Shown: positions 31,601-48,504 of the stretch, one piece after another
Numbering within the stretch: the stretch's first letter is position 1
Layout: the number at the start of each line of letters is the position of its first letter
DNA from: Smittia aterrima
Taxonomy: Eukaryota; Arthropoda; Insecta; Diptera; Chironomidae
Reading direction: 5' to 3'
Assembly (NCBI GenBank): GCA_033063855.1
Contig: CP093830.1
Coordinates: 4,650,854-4,714,853, forward strand
DNA length: 64,000 nucleotides
Made by a program: the position numbers and the translations under genes
Notes under the pieces: generated by a model
Seen by the model: only the letters and a program-made list of their open reading frames with translations
Database searches by the model: none
Told to the model about the DNA's origin: nothing

Positions 31601-34600
31601 TTGCGATATTTTCATCATCGTCATTTGAGAGAGTGTAATGGGTTTGTAAACATTCGTTGATGTAACTAATGGCGCTTTAATCGAAGAGAGATCCAATCTA
31701 TATTGAGCTGGTAGATGAAGAAGAAGAAACTTGAAGCTTCGTGAGCAAACAAAGGTGTTTGGATGAATGTTCACGTCACATCAGCCATCAAAAGTCGACG
31801 TTCCGACCTTCCAACTAGAAGAAATTTCTTGTTGCATGTCAAGGCATAATAATAATATTACTTTCAATACGTCATGCTGTAGAATGGATTACTGCTCGCT
31901 CTTCTTTGCTTTCGACAGTCATCGCTAGTCAAACGTTCGCAATTACGAGCGGAAGGAAGAAAAAGTGAACATACAAACATTATGAGCATCATTAAGTTGT
32001 CGTTCTAAGAGCTCATCCATCCGTGAAAATTTATTCCGTTCAAACAACACTTTTCATCACTCTCTTGTGTGCACAGACTTGACATTGTGCTTTGCTTCGC
32101 TCTTCATCCCTCGTCATCAAAGATTTTTCAATTATACTGAAATTGATTTTACATCAGATGAAGGGAAAAGGGTTTTTGCGATTCCTCTTACTCTTCTTCC
32201 TCTTTCATTGCAGGCTCGGGATCGTTTTAAATGGCAATTTTCTTGTGTTGATTTCTCACAGTTCAAGTACCCTTCTAGATGGTGGAGGGAGGCTTTCATC
32301 GAGAATTGTGCTTGAATGCGAGCGAAGAGAAAGTATGGAAATTAAATGGATCGTTTGAGGGCTGTTTGGCTCGTTCGGTTTTGTGTAAACATGAAGCAAT
32401 CATTCTGATTTCCTCAGTCAAGTAAACGACTAGTTCTCTTCTTATCTCATTTACTTGCATCTTCATATTGAACCCTTCTAAAGGTTCAAGTACGAAATAA
32501 CGCCGGAAACCACACGGAATTGAATGAATGATAATCTTCACATGCGGACGATGGAAATCAATTAGTCGAAAGGCTTCAGATAAAGAATCAGTGACACGAG
32601 AAGGCTCAACGAGCGAACGAGAGAGAGATTAGCACTTTTCATCGAGCGGAACGAGAAGGACGAAAAAAATTATGTCCCAGAACCATTTGGAGCAACAGAA
32701 AAAAGCGTGCGATTGCTGTATCGCCATCAATTACCAACATTCAACTCAACAACTGTTGCAAATCACACGGATGGAAATATATGCTCACGGGCTGTACGAC
32801 TTTTATTTTTCAACGTTAACAAATTGTTGATCCATAAATTGTTCATAAGTGATTTACTTCCACTTTTTCCCCTTGGTTTGTTTTTCCTTGTTTTATGAAT
32901 TTCCAAAAAAAACGCAACTCGCGAACTTTAATGTTAAAGAGCGAGCTCGACTGCGTGCTTTCCTTCTAAGCTTTGCCTTCGGCATCACTTTCATAGCGAC
33001 AAACACGAGCAGCGTCTCACTCTCTCGTCTCAGCCAATTAGAATTTTACAAACATTTCACTACAAAAACTCCCGTAACATTGCCTTTAACTGTTTTGTCC
33101 TCCTAAGTGGGTGGAAGGAAAGCGAGGAATACCCAAAGTTTGAAAGGTTGAAGTGAGGCTTCGTTGTTGTTCATTCGGAAAAGTATTTTCGACTTTCTTT
33201 CTTTTATAAGTTTTTTTTTTTTGCTTTCGCTTCGCTCTGCCCAAGTAGACGAGAACAAAAATAATGCAATTTGAGAAGCCAAAGACGCGGAAACGTATTA
33301 TGAATTAAAGTCTGTGATCTATGCGCTACTCCTTCTTCTTGGCAAGGAAACTTTCTCTTCTCCCGCAACAACAAAAATGTTTTCTTGCTCCTTCGGCTGG
33401 CTGGAGAAAAGGATGAAAGTTATGAAAAATGAAATATTCTTTTGAATTTCAACAAGAAAAAAATAATTAAAACTTAATGAATGGGAAAGTTTCTTATTTC
33501 TGTTGTTTCTTGCTCGCAGAGCTTTAAGAAAAATAGTTTTGGAAACTTTTTGGGCTGAAACAAAGAAGCGGAAATAAAATGCACAGAAAATGTTTCTGAA
33601 ACAAGAAATTTATTGTGTAGGTTACTTGAAGGCTTTAGAAAGCGCTGTGAACCTTTCGTTGTATCAGTTTATGGCCCGCGGAGTTGAAAGAGAAAGATTC
33701 TAGATTGTTAGGAAAGTTTACATTGATTTTTAGCCTCGAGCGATGTTCAAAATCTTCCTTCCAAGTCAAATCTTCTTCTCCATTATCTAAAAGTACCGAA
33801 AAGCCATGCAAGAAGCCATCTTCACGTCGTTCACCTTTAAAACCTTTAGAATTCAATCTCCCTCGAAACCAAAGACATGCGGAAGCCAAACAATAAAAAC
33901 CTTATGACAATCTTCGTCTTGCGTATGACATCGCAGATGATTTAAGCTGATGTGCTTAAACGTACTTCATGCGTGCGCTTGTTGAATATAAAAAGAGATC
34001 CACTTCCATGTTCACCATCAGACTACGCTTTCATATTCTTTTGAGGAGTCAAGACCATCCGTCGACAAAGTCGGAGAGTGAGAGAAGGGGAACACTCGAC
34101 GTTTCCTGCAAGTGGATTTGTGTAATGATTTCAATTTTCTCAGATTTCATGTTTCCGGACTAGAAATATATAAAGTATCAAGGCAATGGACGAGGGCTTC
34201 ATCAAGCATCGAGGCATGCTGGGTTCGCCCTCATAAAAAAGAGATAATTATTAATTTAGATATTTATCTACATGCTCTCGGATGGAAAGGATTTTTCTCC
34301 GCCTACAGCCTCGAAGCGATACCAATCTTTCTCCTCGACTAAAAAAGAACCGAGAAGCTCACAAGCAATCTCGGAGCAAACCCAAACAAAAACGAGTCTC
34401 ATCAATTTAAGGGTGAATGAGCCATATGTACTTTAATACTTCGCAAAGAAAGGAAAAGAAGTTTGAAGGCAGGGAAAAGAGAGAATCCATTGTTTATTTC
34501 AATTTGATGATTTTCCTCAAAGCACATGAGACGTTCTTCCACTCCCACCGCACCATCAAACGTCGACAGCAAAATGTAAAGAAATTTCCTTTTCCTTCAA

Positions 34601-37600
34601 GTCATCTCTCTCATGAATGAATGTTCTTCTTTCTATCGACAAATTTGTCAAGTTGAGTGAAAGAAAGAAGTGAACATCGAAACCCCTTGAGCTCATGATG
34701 CTTCATAATCTAAGATAATTGTCATCATTATCGAGATGATTTCAATTAGGAGCATGTTGGTTTCATATTCAATTAAGTGTAGCGACAATTTCTTCGGCGC
34801 ATCATCGCCCCAGATGGCAAAAGATGATTAAGAATTCATTGCGTAATTGCTAGAGCAGGAGATCGCATGGTAATTTAATGTTTCCTTTTCAGTGAAAATG
34901 AAAAAGAAGAAGCTTCGAACAGGATCCTTGATGAACCAAGTTTCATGCAACTTTGAAATATGCGGAAGCATCGTGGAATGTCAATTCCGCAAACTTAATT
35001 AAATTTAATCTCGTAGAGGGAAAAACTTTGAAAGTTCAACAAAAAAAAAAGATTCTTCTCGTCGTCGTTGTCGGAGAAGAGAGGAGAACAATCGTTTCAT
35101 AATTTCCATACAGACTCGTCGTTTATGAATGTCGCTTCAAATAATATGTGCAACTATAAAATTCTCCGCCATTTAGAGCGACAGAAAGAATTCTCTTCTA
35201 TTCGTTTATGAATACCGGAGGAAGTCAAGAATGACGTGAGGCATGAAATGACGATCAACGAAATGCAATGAGACTCGTTTCTTTAAACTTCTTCAGAATG
35301 CGGAACAAAAAATCTTTAGAAATTTACGTAAAATCTTAACAGAGCAACAAGCGATACGTTCACGTTGAACTGTTAAACGACACTGAACATGAGAAGGAAA
35401 TGAAATTCGTTGTGGAATATTTTTCGGAACAATTTTCTTTCTCACTGGAAAGGAAATTCTCTCAAGAACATTCGCTCACTGCGCAGTCACGAAAAAAACT
35501 GCATAAACGTTTATCTCTCAAGCATGATGTACTGCACTTAACGACTCGTATGGAAATGATGTTATTCAATGTTCACACAAGCGATTGACGGTTTATGTCT
35601 GTTTAAACACTTTTCCAGTCCTTTTTACTAATTCTAATTGCATCTCGTCTCGGTTAGCAGAAGCCAAACGTTACTTCGCGGATGGCGACAACGTTCAATG
35701 TTGTAATGGTCAATAAAGTTTTACATAAAAGCTTTTTAAATTCAAGAACTCTTCTTTTATGTTTCAGCGTAGGGAGGCGGCCATGTTTGCTGTTTACTCG
35801 ACCTCGAAAAGAGCAGAAAGAAAAAACTTTTGCCACTTCGAAGGTGGAAACTACAATAAATCTCACGAGAACTTCGTCTCACACTTCGCTGGTCACCCCG
35901 AATAGTTTACGGACATGCATAACTGCAATTAAAGTTTCAATACCGCAGTTTTTGTGCTGCCGGAACAGTTGAACAAATAGTGATAATAATTCTTAAAGTT
36001 CCAAAGCTTTAATGTTTATGATTCTAGGCGAGTGCGGTGCTCCTCTGCTCCAGCTAAGCGACACTTTTTAAGCTGAATGAATAAAGTTTTTTAATAACTT
36101 GTAGTTGCCATAAATAAAGATCCTGCTAAAGCTCGAGTAGCTTTATTCCAGGTGAGAATTACCACGAACTTCAAAGCAGGCGAGGCACCCTTAAGCGGAT
36201 CTTAAAACTTTCCCTCGAATCCCGCGAAGTGCATAAAGCAGGAAAGTGTATGAAAGAGAGGGTGGCGAGTACATTTTTTACTTTTCGCGTTCAACGTAAA
36301 TGGGAAATTATGCACGAAGATTTCTCATGGTTGAGGAAGCTTTCGAGAAGCGATGAATGAAAAAGTGAAGAGGGATGAGGAAAAACTGAAAAGTTTATGT
36401 GAACCACTAAGCTTTTAATCCCCGCTAACACTGTAATTATTAAATTGAGTTTCTTGCACCAATCCACTTAATCTTCAATTAATTATGAGTTTCGCTTTGA
36501 ATTATTCCTCCGCTCTGGCTTCTCAACAGCTTGTCGTTTCCTCTTGATAATAGTTTTTGCTCAAGGATTCGATGTTTCTTGTCGAGTGAAAGAAAATTCT
36601 TTTAAGAAATTGCTGTTTGGCGTTTTTTGTTTTGTTTCGTTTCAGACAAAGATTAACTCGGGACATGAATCATCGCTTTGTCTGTAAGCCGCTAAGTGAA
36701 GTCTGAGAATATTGCGAAGGCGGAATTGACCGGGGAACATGAAAATCTCGCTTGATAAACGAGCGAGTTTGTTAACGAATTGCTCGTTCGCAATGGCTTA
36801 GGCGGGTTTGAAGGCGTTCATTCGAGGTGAGCAAAGCGTCACGGTTTTCAAAAGCTTTCCTCGCCAAAGGCTGAAGGTTTTATTTTTAATCTCAGAGGAC
36901 TCAACTTTTCGAATAATATTTTTATGAAGTTAAAGTTTAAAAGCTTTTATTACGTGAACTTCCTCAACTCGTGATTCGTTTTATTTCAATTGAAAGTTTC
37001 TGTTTCATTTGTCGAATCACAACCAGCAATTTGCGATAAATCGATTTCGATTGTGTCACTTTACATGAGCTCAGCTCATACAAAACATAATCTCTCTTTC
37101 ATCAGCTACTGTCGATTACTGAAAGCTCAGACGCGTAATTGCCGATCTGGTCAAGTGAATATTGAAAGTGAAAACGGCTTCGAAACATAATTTGACGTTA
37201 TACAAGCCACTGTTCACCCAGTAACACAGTTTCGGTTGTAAGCAGCCGTGAAGTATTGTAGCCAACATAAAAAGCGAAAAGCTTAAAGCCTCGAACAGTT
37301 TTCGCTTTCAAAACCGCAACCAAACACAAAAAAAGCATTTTCGAACTGTTCAATTGATACGCTTTGGTTTGCAATCGTTAAAAAAAATCACGCCGTTATT
37401 AATTGGATTACAATCGATTGTTGGTAATTTACAGAAAAGAGTTTAAAAAGTTTCATGGAAACATTTGGTGTTATTGCTGATGTTGGTGGGAGTTTTGTTG
37501 TTTATGATTGTTACAAACTACTGTTGGGTTGATAAGTAATCCTCAGAGGTCAATTCGTAGGTAGCTTTCCATCTCAGCAACAGCAAAATTGGCTAAGAAC

Positions 37601-38642
37601 TTCAACCCTTTACCTTTAACTTGACAAGAAGTTTCGATGACTCTTGACATGATTTTCAAGCAACTGATGTTGAAGTTTCTTTTCCCAGGAAAATCCTTTT
37701 GAATGGTTCGAGTTAATAAATCGACCTCTGCAATTGCTTTTCAACTCGCATCATCATCGCTCAACTTCAAAAGTTTTTCTTCACTTTTCCCCCCTTTCCA
37801 TTAAGAAAATGCATTTTCAATTTCTCTGATTTCCTCGTGGATTCATTTTTCTCCAACAAGGCTTTTCTTCTTTCAAATAATAATTTTATTATTTTCTTCT
37901 TGTAATATATAAATTGCATTTCGGCTACTACTGAATTACATTTTTTGTGAATCGTCAAAGTTTATCGATTCGTTTCCTTTTTTATTGTTTAGACATGGGA
38001 CAGAGACTTTTATAAAAGATTTCTTTTTGTTCGGATGAGCTCGACGATTGCGTCACAGTTAAATCGTTTGAGCTTTAAAACTGTCACCAACTAAGAGTGA
38101 ACTCATCTCTTTCCATCCCATGACGCCTAATCAGCGAGGATCATTCGTCAATCCATTTTTTTCTTTCATAATTTATATATCTAATAAACAGGAGTAAAGT
38201 CTGAAATCTTTTCGTTTTACCCTCTCAGCAAACAATAAGAAAGAAGGCGCATCGCGAAGCAAGCGTCCACTTTTATAGCTTAGTGGACATTGTGTTGCTT
38301 GTCGTGCGTTACAGAGAAATTTGAAAAGAAAATTTACAAAAAAAAAATCATTTAATTCAACTAGATTAACGTGGTATGAAGTCCCATCCTTAAGACCTTA
38401 AGATTGTGATAATTGTGTTTGTGTAGCAGTGTGTATGTGGTGAGAGAGGGAACTTCAAATCGGGTTAATTTTTCTTCCTCATATAACTTAAGGAAATTCT
38501 CATCAACGGGTTTTTTAATGCACTTTCTTGCGTGAATCTTCATCATCTATGGGGAAGCCTTCCTTCTCCTTTTCGTGGTTTTCTTATCTTATAGTTTTGG
38601 GTCTGATGATGACGAGCCTTTCACTGTTTCATGGATGACGAT
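28627..38642. other. Ten-kilobase stretch with no supportable gene
   Basis: Only short open frames on both strands (none over about 110 codons), without domains or splice-consistent chains. Present are a CA run near 29373-29387, a GCCC-rich patch near 29790-29813, a CTCG/TTCG run near 30710-30733 and a Tyr/Pur-rich texture. The 3' untranslated region of SUGP1 must occupy the right end. It could be a regulatory desert or an intron of a gene not otherwise sampled. Confidence 0.55.
38265..38288. repeat. Inverted repeat GTCCACT-N10-AGTGGAC with internal TATA-like sequence
   Basis: Perfect 7-bp arms with a 10-base centre; on the minus strand the centre reads into TATAAAAG. Arms and spacing are the same as at the gene E promoter (15541-15564). 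No initiator or downstream open frame was found, so promoter function is unproven. Confidence 0.45.
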
Positions 38643-41032
38643 CTAGTAATAAGCACGGCGAGGATTGTTCTGTAGGATTCAAAGCTAATTTCAGAAGGTT
38701 TTACGATTTCGTGATCATCCGCAACTCACCAATGGATTGGGTCTAAAGCGATAAGCCAACATCATCCGCTTTCGGTATGCATCGTATTCATTGTCGTGTT
38801 CATTTGGTGCTTCCACTTCATTCGCTCCCAGTCCTTGATGATGCTCTCGCTGTGGAGCTCTGCAATAAACATCACACAGCAACGTCAGATCAGATCGGCT
38901 TCGCCATCGACCCTCCAGGCACTTACTTGTTGATTGGCTCCGTTATTCCACTGCCGCTTGCACCAAGCGACGTTCCTTCGCCTTTCCAGCCGAGCTTCTG
39001 GAGAAGTTTGTATCCTATATTGTCCTCTTTTAGCTTAAATTCCTTATAATCCGAGACATCTGGTTGTGTCGTTCCTTGTGACTGATATTTCTCCATAAAC
39101 TTCTTGAGCTCTTCGGGTGGCAGGAAATCGCCGATATGATGCTTGCCCTCACACTGTTTATTCAGTGCTTCGGCCCACTTTATTGTCGCTTCCATTTCTT
39201 GCGATCGAAGCTTATGTTCCCATGTCCCTCCATTCACATCTTCGTCGCTATCATATTCGTATTTGAATTTTCCATTTTTTGCGAGGTGATCCATTTCTTG
39301 ACGCTTTCTCTGCATGTCTTGGAACAGTAGATTGATCTTGTAATGCTCCTCAGCTTTCTTCCAGTCATCTTCACTGAGATTGGTCGTTCCAAAGTTCAAA
39401 CGAGCGTATTGTAATAGTGCGGGATCAGATCTCGTGATTGTGGTGAGCATAGGCTTAGCGACAGTCGTTGGTGTAACTGTCACTGATGGAGTTAGTTGGA
39501 CTGTTGTCGTGGGAGACAGATCGGGAGCTTCACCCCATCGACTTTTCTTTCGTTTTGGCGGCCGTGCTGATGATTCGGATGTTTTGTCTAGTTGTGCAAC
39601 GTCACCTTGCTGCTGTTCCTGCTCAGCGCTTTTCTTTGAATTCCCCGATGATGTCGAAGACGCTGATGACATTTTAAACTTTCTATCATAGAATCTTGCA
39701 TTTTCGTCATGATGGGTGTCATCATCTGATGAATCTGTCGTCGAAAGATCCTGTTGCTTACGGGATCTAGAATGAACTGCCTTCCGCTTTAAATTTTTCA
39801 AGTTTCTCTCTTTCGCTTCCTTCCACGTTTCTGTATCAGAGTTTGTTGACTCTGAGTCGTCGTTTCGGATGACGGTGACTGTTTTGGCTTTTGATTCCTG
39901 AGTACTGCCAAATATTTTCGGCTCTAAAGGGCCAGCTTGAGAAGAGCCGCTCTTAATTTTTTCATTCATCATTCGTTGAGCTTCTACTGCACCACGATAA
40001 TGAAAGTACTCGTTAGAGTTTTTATCAAAGAGAAACCTGAAAAAGACGTCAAAGGTTAAAGGGGAAATTCGAGAGACTCACATGTTCGTCTACACTACTC
40101 ACCTAATGTGTTGACTCAAGTCATTTTTGTTAAATTGCGTTATCAAGTTATCCTCATAGCCATCACCATTTGCTGCCACCAACTCAATAAGATGATCCCT
40201 GGAATTTGGAACCTTAATCGAAGATCCCGCAAGAGACGCAACGGGGGGAACGCGAATCTCCTCCAGCTTGCTTTCTTCCAGCTTCGGAGTTACACTGAGG
40301 GATGGTGGGATGTTGTTCAGCTCGTGTGATGAAGGAATGGCATTCAGTTGTGGCACAGTTGATGCACTAAAAATCAATAAAACTTTTTAGATATAATTGC
40401 AATGTAAATTTATAGAGAAAATTAAGTTCTTTTCGTGGATCATCACCAACACAATCACAAATCAACGAAAAAAGTGAAATATCATCAAAAATTAGTCGCC
40501 CCATTGTGGCTACAACGAGAGCTAACTGCACATTTCACCTTTCTTTTGTACTAGACGTCGTCGCTCCTGTTAATCGCTTAAAGTTCTCTAAGAACGATCC
40601 ATCATTGGGTAATAATAATGATGTTGGATTGATTTCGTCACTGAAAGTGGAATCAACGGGAGAGATGAGCGTGAGTTGGTCTGCCTTTCGTTAGTGAGAT
40701 ATTTACAAGAATAAGAATTTTCATTTGCTGATTATTCAATCGATTAAAGGGGGAGAGAAGAAAAAATCATTTGAATTTTGAGACGTGATGAACTTTTCGT
40801 CCATTTTTTTCTTTTCTTAATTTTTTTCGAAGACGAAGTCGCTCGAATTGAATTTAGACAAGTCTGGGAAATTTCTTCACGTTCAATGGACTCACCTTCG
40901 GCAGTTCTGTGTGTAGCTCTCTAATAGCTTTAGAGTCTTGTTCCGCTGTGAGATTTGTTCCTTTTTTTCCGCGATTAGCAAAGCTTGTAGCTCTAATTGT
41001 TCAGCCTTTCTCAAACTGTTGCTCTTGGACAT
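38643..41032 (-). CDS. Sugp1: SURP and G-patch domain protein 1 (splicing factor SUGP1)
   Basis: Five coding exons in transcript order: 40896-41032, 40103-40366, 38927-40036, 38730-38859 and 38643-38669. All have GT-AG junctions and matching phases, giving 555 residues. A basic N-terminus ([20 protein letters not shown]) is followed by one SURP motif spanning the exon 2/3 junction ([14 protein letters not shown] to [14 protein letters not shown]), an Arg/Ser/Lys-rich stretch and a proline/threonine region. Near the C-terminus a G-patch begins at [15 protein letters not shown]. The conserved end is [20 protein letters not shown] followed by [12 protein letters not shown]1 is a nuclear protein that assists branch-site recognition with SF3B1 and activates a DEAH helicase through its G-patch. 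Only one SURP is apparent where vertebrate SUGP1 has two. Confidence 0.92.
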
Positions 41033-41724
41033 CTTCGACGACTATCTAGTCTTGGCTCATTCTTGCACAATTTCTAAAACCTGAATAAAGATTCTTTTGA
41101 GCTTCGAAAAGTTAGAAAAAATCTCCTTTTGGCGAGTCTACGAAACTGATTTTTTGTCAACTACGTACAACGGTTAGACCCCCTGAGACCCCCCGAGACA
41201 AAATTTAATTACCAATTTTTAATTCAATATTTGATTTCTATTTGAAGGAAAACTTTTAATTAAAGTGAAATCTTTTTAAATTAAAAATAATATTTTTTGA
41301 ACGTAAATTTCTGAATATTTTGACAAGCAGCAGACCGACAAGAAATCGCCAGCATAATTTTTGTTACAAAATATGTTAACTTCTAACCGCGAATTTTAGG
41401 TAAATATTCTCACAATTTAATTGTAACATAATCACATTATCACATTTAAAATATTGATTAGTAGTACTATAGTACTATAGGACTATAGTAGTACTATAGT
41501 ACTATAGGACTATAGTACTATAGGACTATAGTACTATAGTACTATCAGTTACAAGTAATATAAGGTTGGCAAGTTTTTGGCTAGCTTTATGGAACTTTGT
41601 ATGGGAGTTCCAGTGCGCTATTTGTATTCCTATTTGATGATAAATCCCCTTCGCTTGCTCAAGATAAATTTATAAGAAATTTACTAATTTTATGAAATAT
41701 TTCAGGATATCTCATGAGGATAAA
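41033..41724. promoter_or_regulatory. Divergent intergenic region between SUGP1 and BLM
   Basis: About 690 bp that must hold both promoters. No TATA box at a suitable distance was recognised, as is usual for housekeeping genes. It contains a GAGACCCCC-type short duplication near 41178-41203 and the 8-bp tandem repeat at 41463-41545. Confidence 0.55.
41463..41545. repeat. Tandem array of 8-bp units AGTACTAT / AGGACTAT
   Basis: About ten units of AGTACTAT with an interspersed AGGACTAT variant and one 3-base interruption (AGT at about 41487-41489). The core AGTACT is self-complementary, so adjacent units can pair into hairpins. It lies 180-260 bp upstream of the BLM start codon. Confidence 0.85.
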
Positions 41725-45606
<3,882 letters not shown>

Positions 45607-45936
45607 TTAGTTTTTTTTAAATTGTTTTGTATAGTCAATAAAAAAATTAGATTTTATCTTCAATAACGCAACATTCGTTCACTTTTTATTTGACATTCGT
45701 TTCGTTTCCAAATCATTTAAATCTTTAGCGAATAAATTAATAGTTAAATTGTCTAAAAGGATTCAATCTGAGACTGGTTAAGAAGGAACACGCGTTGATG
45801 CAATTCACGAGAAGCAATGACGCTGAATAAAATATTCAGGATAATGAGAAATAGTGGTGCAACATTCAGTTTCATTAGGTGCGTTAGAATGAGACGGAAT
45901 TGCATCGATGTTTCTTCCGAATCTCTTCGAGACATC
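45607..45936. terminator. Convergent 3' ends of BLM and succinyl-CoA ligase
   Basis: 330 bp between stop codons. AATAAA at about 45638-45643 fits polyadenylation of BLM, and reverse-strand signals (TTTATT at about 45686) fit the opposing gene, so the two transcripts probably overlap at their 3' ends. Confidence 0.55.
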
Positions 45937-48148
45937 TTAGTGATGGTGGACTGGATCCAATTCGAACAAAACGTTAAGATGAGCTTCACGTGCGAGATGA
46001 ACAATTTGCGACAAGTGAACGCTGAGCATGGCAGCTTCGTCGAGATCGTCCTTGGGGAGGATGCGAAGCTTTGATTTGCGGATCAATTCCTTTGCTTCGT
46101 TGACATTTGTACCCTAAGAAAAAAATTCGATTAAAATCTTTGATTAAATTTTAAAATATTTCTGTTCATACCTGAAGACGAACGATGATGGGCAATGTGA
46201 GGTTGAGCTCTTTAGTTGCGGCGATAATACCTTCAGCGATGACATCACAACGCATGATACCACCGAAGATGTTAACGAGAATTACGTGAACCTTAGGATC
46301 AGCTGTGATGATCTTGAATGCTTCCTTGACAGCGTTGGCAGTGGCACCGCCTCCAACATCCAAGAAGTTAGCGGGGTCTCCACCATGAAGCTTGATAATG
46401 TCCATAGTGGCCATAGCCAAACCAGCACCGTTGACCATGCATCCAATCGATCCATCGAGAGCAATGTAGTTCAAGTCGAAAGCAGCGGCTGCTACTTCCT
46501 TTGGATCTTCCTGTGAGAAATCGCGTCTTGCAAACAAATCCTTTTGACGGAATTCGGCATTGTCATCGAAACGCATCTTGGCGTCAAGTGCGAAATCTGA
46601 TAAAGAAATGAACCGCAGTGTAAGTAAAATATTTTCGATAAGACTGCGTCAAACATAAAAATAAAAACGAAAACCCTCAACCAAACTATAAACTAAGCGA
46701 GTAACTAAGCGAACGAAATCTACTAAGCATAAGCTTGAAAACTGATTTGATCACCAATTGGAGTAATCCTTTTCTACTTGAATTTCGAAAAAGCCGAAAA
46801 CATGTTGGGTGAAGCTACTTACACTGGTCGCCTTAAATGAGAGAGAAAAAGAATGTTTATGTTCATATCAAGGGATTGTTTTTGAATCGGTCGTTGGAGA
46901 TGAACTTTAGTAGTGCAAACAGGCATTGGGGCTGGACTTGAATAAACTTACGAGTCTCGCCGGCATCTTCAGCGTAGGGGTTGATCTCGACAAGTAAGGC
47001 ATCCTTCTTGCAGAACAGATCGTACAAGTTAAGAAGCATCTGGACAGTGGTGTCGAGGTGGTCGTCGAGTCCAACAGTCTTAGCGATCTTCAAAGCTTGT
47101 TCCTTTGACAAACCTTTGTTAATGTCAATTGGTTCGTAAACGATTGCGTCTGGATTCTCAGCTGCAACTTCCTCAATGTTTACGCCACCTTGAGAAGATG
47201 CGATAAGAACGGGGCCATTGAACGCGCGTTCCATCATAACAGCGAAGTAGAATTCGCGTCTTGGGAACTTTCTTTCAGCGACCATGACTGAATTGCAGAT
47301 ACGTCCAGCAGCACCAGTTTGTTTTGTTACTAACAATTGGTCAATCATCTTTCCTCCAATGTCCTTTGCTTCTTGTGGTGAGTAGATGACACGAACTCCT
47401 CCTTTCAATCCATTTTTGAAGGCACCTTTTCCACGACCACCAGCGAGTACCTGAGCTTTCAGCACAAGATTCTTAGTATTCAAGTCCTTTGCGATCTTTT
47501 CACATTCAGCAGCAGATTTCGCGACACCGAATCTAGAAGCAATAAGGAAGCGAATGAGTTATCATGTAGGTCAAACGTGTATCCCAGACATTGTGCATCT
47601 CGCTGATAAGCACGACGTTGATTTGTTTACTTACTTGGGCGTAGGGATTCCGGCTTCGTTGAGGAATGAATACGAGACATGTTCTTGAACGTTCAATTGT
47701 CGTTTCTGTTGTGCGGCGCTGAGGATCTAAACGAAAAAGTAAACGTAGAAACGTTTATTTTGAGCACGCGCCACTGATTCATTGATTGACGTAGTTATTT
47801 ATAGGCATGTGAGCAGATGACTTCATTGTAATCAAAACAAGTGTCAATTTAATCCAGTTCGTCTTGATTTGTTAGTCCCTTTCACTTAGCATGATTAGCG
47901 ACACTTCAAGTTCAAATTAAAGTTGGTAAACGTGAATTGTGTGTATTAGATTGACCCCTCTCACTCTCAAGGTTTCAAAGTGATTACTCAATCTTTTTTT
48001 CTTCTCCGAATTTTTTTCACTTTCGCTTTCTAATCTTAATACACCTCGAATTCACTTCAATCCTAAATTAAAATGATGACAAACTTACTTTAGCTCCAGT
48101 TTTGATGGAGGAGCCCGCAAGCAGTGCTGATCTAGTCAGGAAACTCAT
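45937..48148 (-). CDS. SUCLA2: Succinyl-CoA ligase, ADP-forming, beta subunit (mitochondrial)
   Basis: Five coding exons in transcript order: 48089-48148, 47635-47726, 46952-47532, 46172-46596 and 45937-46113, joined in phase to give 444 residues. A basic, hydroxylated N-terminus ([20 protein letters not shown]) fits a mitochondrial targeting peptide. The ATP-grasp region carries [12 protein letters not shown] near 76-87, then TKQTG, GRICN and [15 protein letters not shown], which favour the ADP- over the GDP-forming isoform. The C-terminal ligase domain has [28 protein letters not shown] and [11 protein letters not shown]. With the alpha subunit it makes succinate plus ATP from succinyl-CoA in the TCA cycle. 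The Drosophila counterpart is called skap. The C-terminus ends in HHH, slightly unusual. Introns 1 and 3 (362 and 355 nt) are long for this locus. Confidence 0.95.
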
Positions 48149-48504
48149 TTTAATGTGATATCGAGTCGAGTTATGAGTTTTTTTTTCGCAATTTGCTTTC
48201 TCACTCTTTCTCTTTCACAGGATTCAAGCCAATCGGACTTGATGTTCATCAACTACGTTTGAATTGATAAATTGTCGAGAAGAATTTGTAATAAAAGTAT
48301 TTTGAAAGACGATGAAGATAAACTAGTTTTTAATTCTTGAAAGAATGTAAAAGCTTCTGAACAAAACAGATCTCAAAGAAGTTTCTTAAATTTTTTTTTA
48401 TGAACGTAATCGATGAACGAGTTCGTCAACGGAAAAGTCCAAACGGATAGTCAACAAGAAACAAATTTTCCGAATCATTTTTGCATTTATCAAAGGAAAT
48501 AACG
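48149..48504. promoter_or_regulatory. Divergent promoter region, succinyl-CoA ligase / CSE1
   Basis: 356 bp between two divergent start codons. T-rich near both ends; no TATA box at a convincing distance was recognised. Confidence 0.5.

Noticed and set aside
41463..41545. Possible CRISPR-like repeat array
   Set aside because: Units are 8 bp and contiguous with no spacers, in an insect genome; it is a simple tandem repeat.
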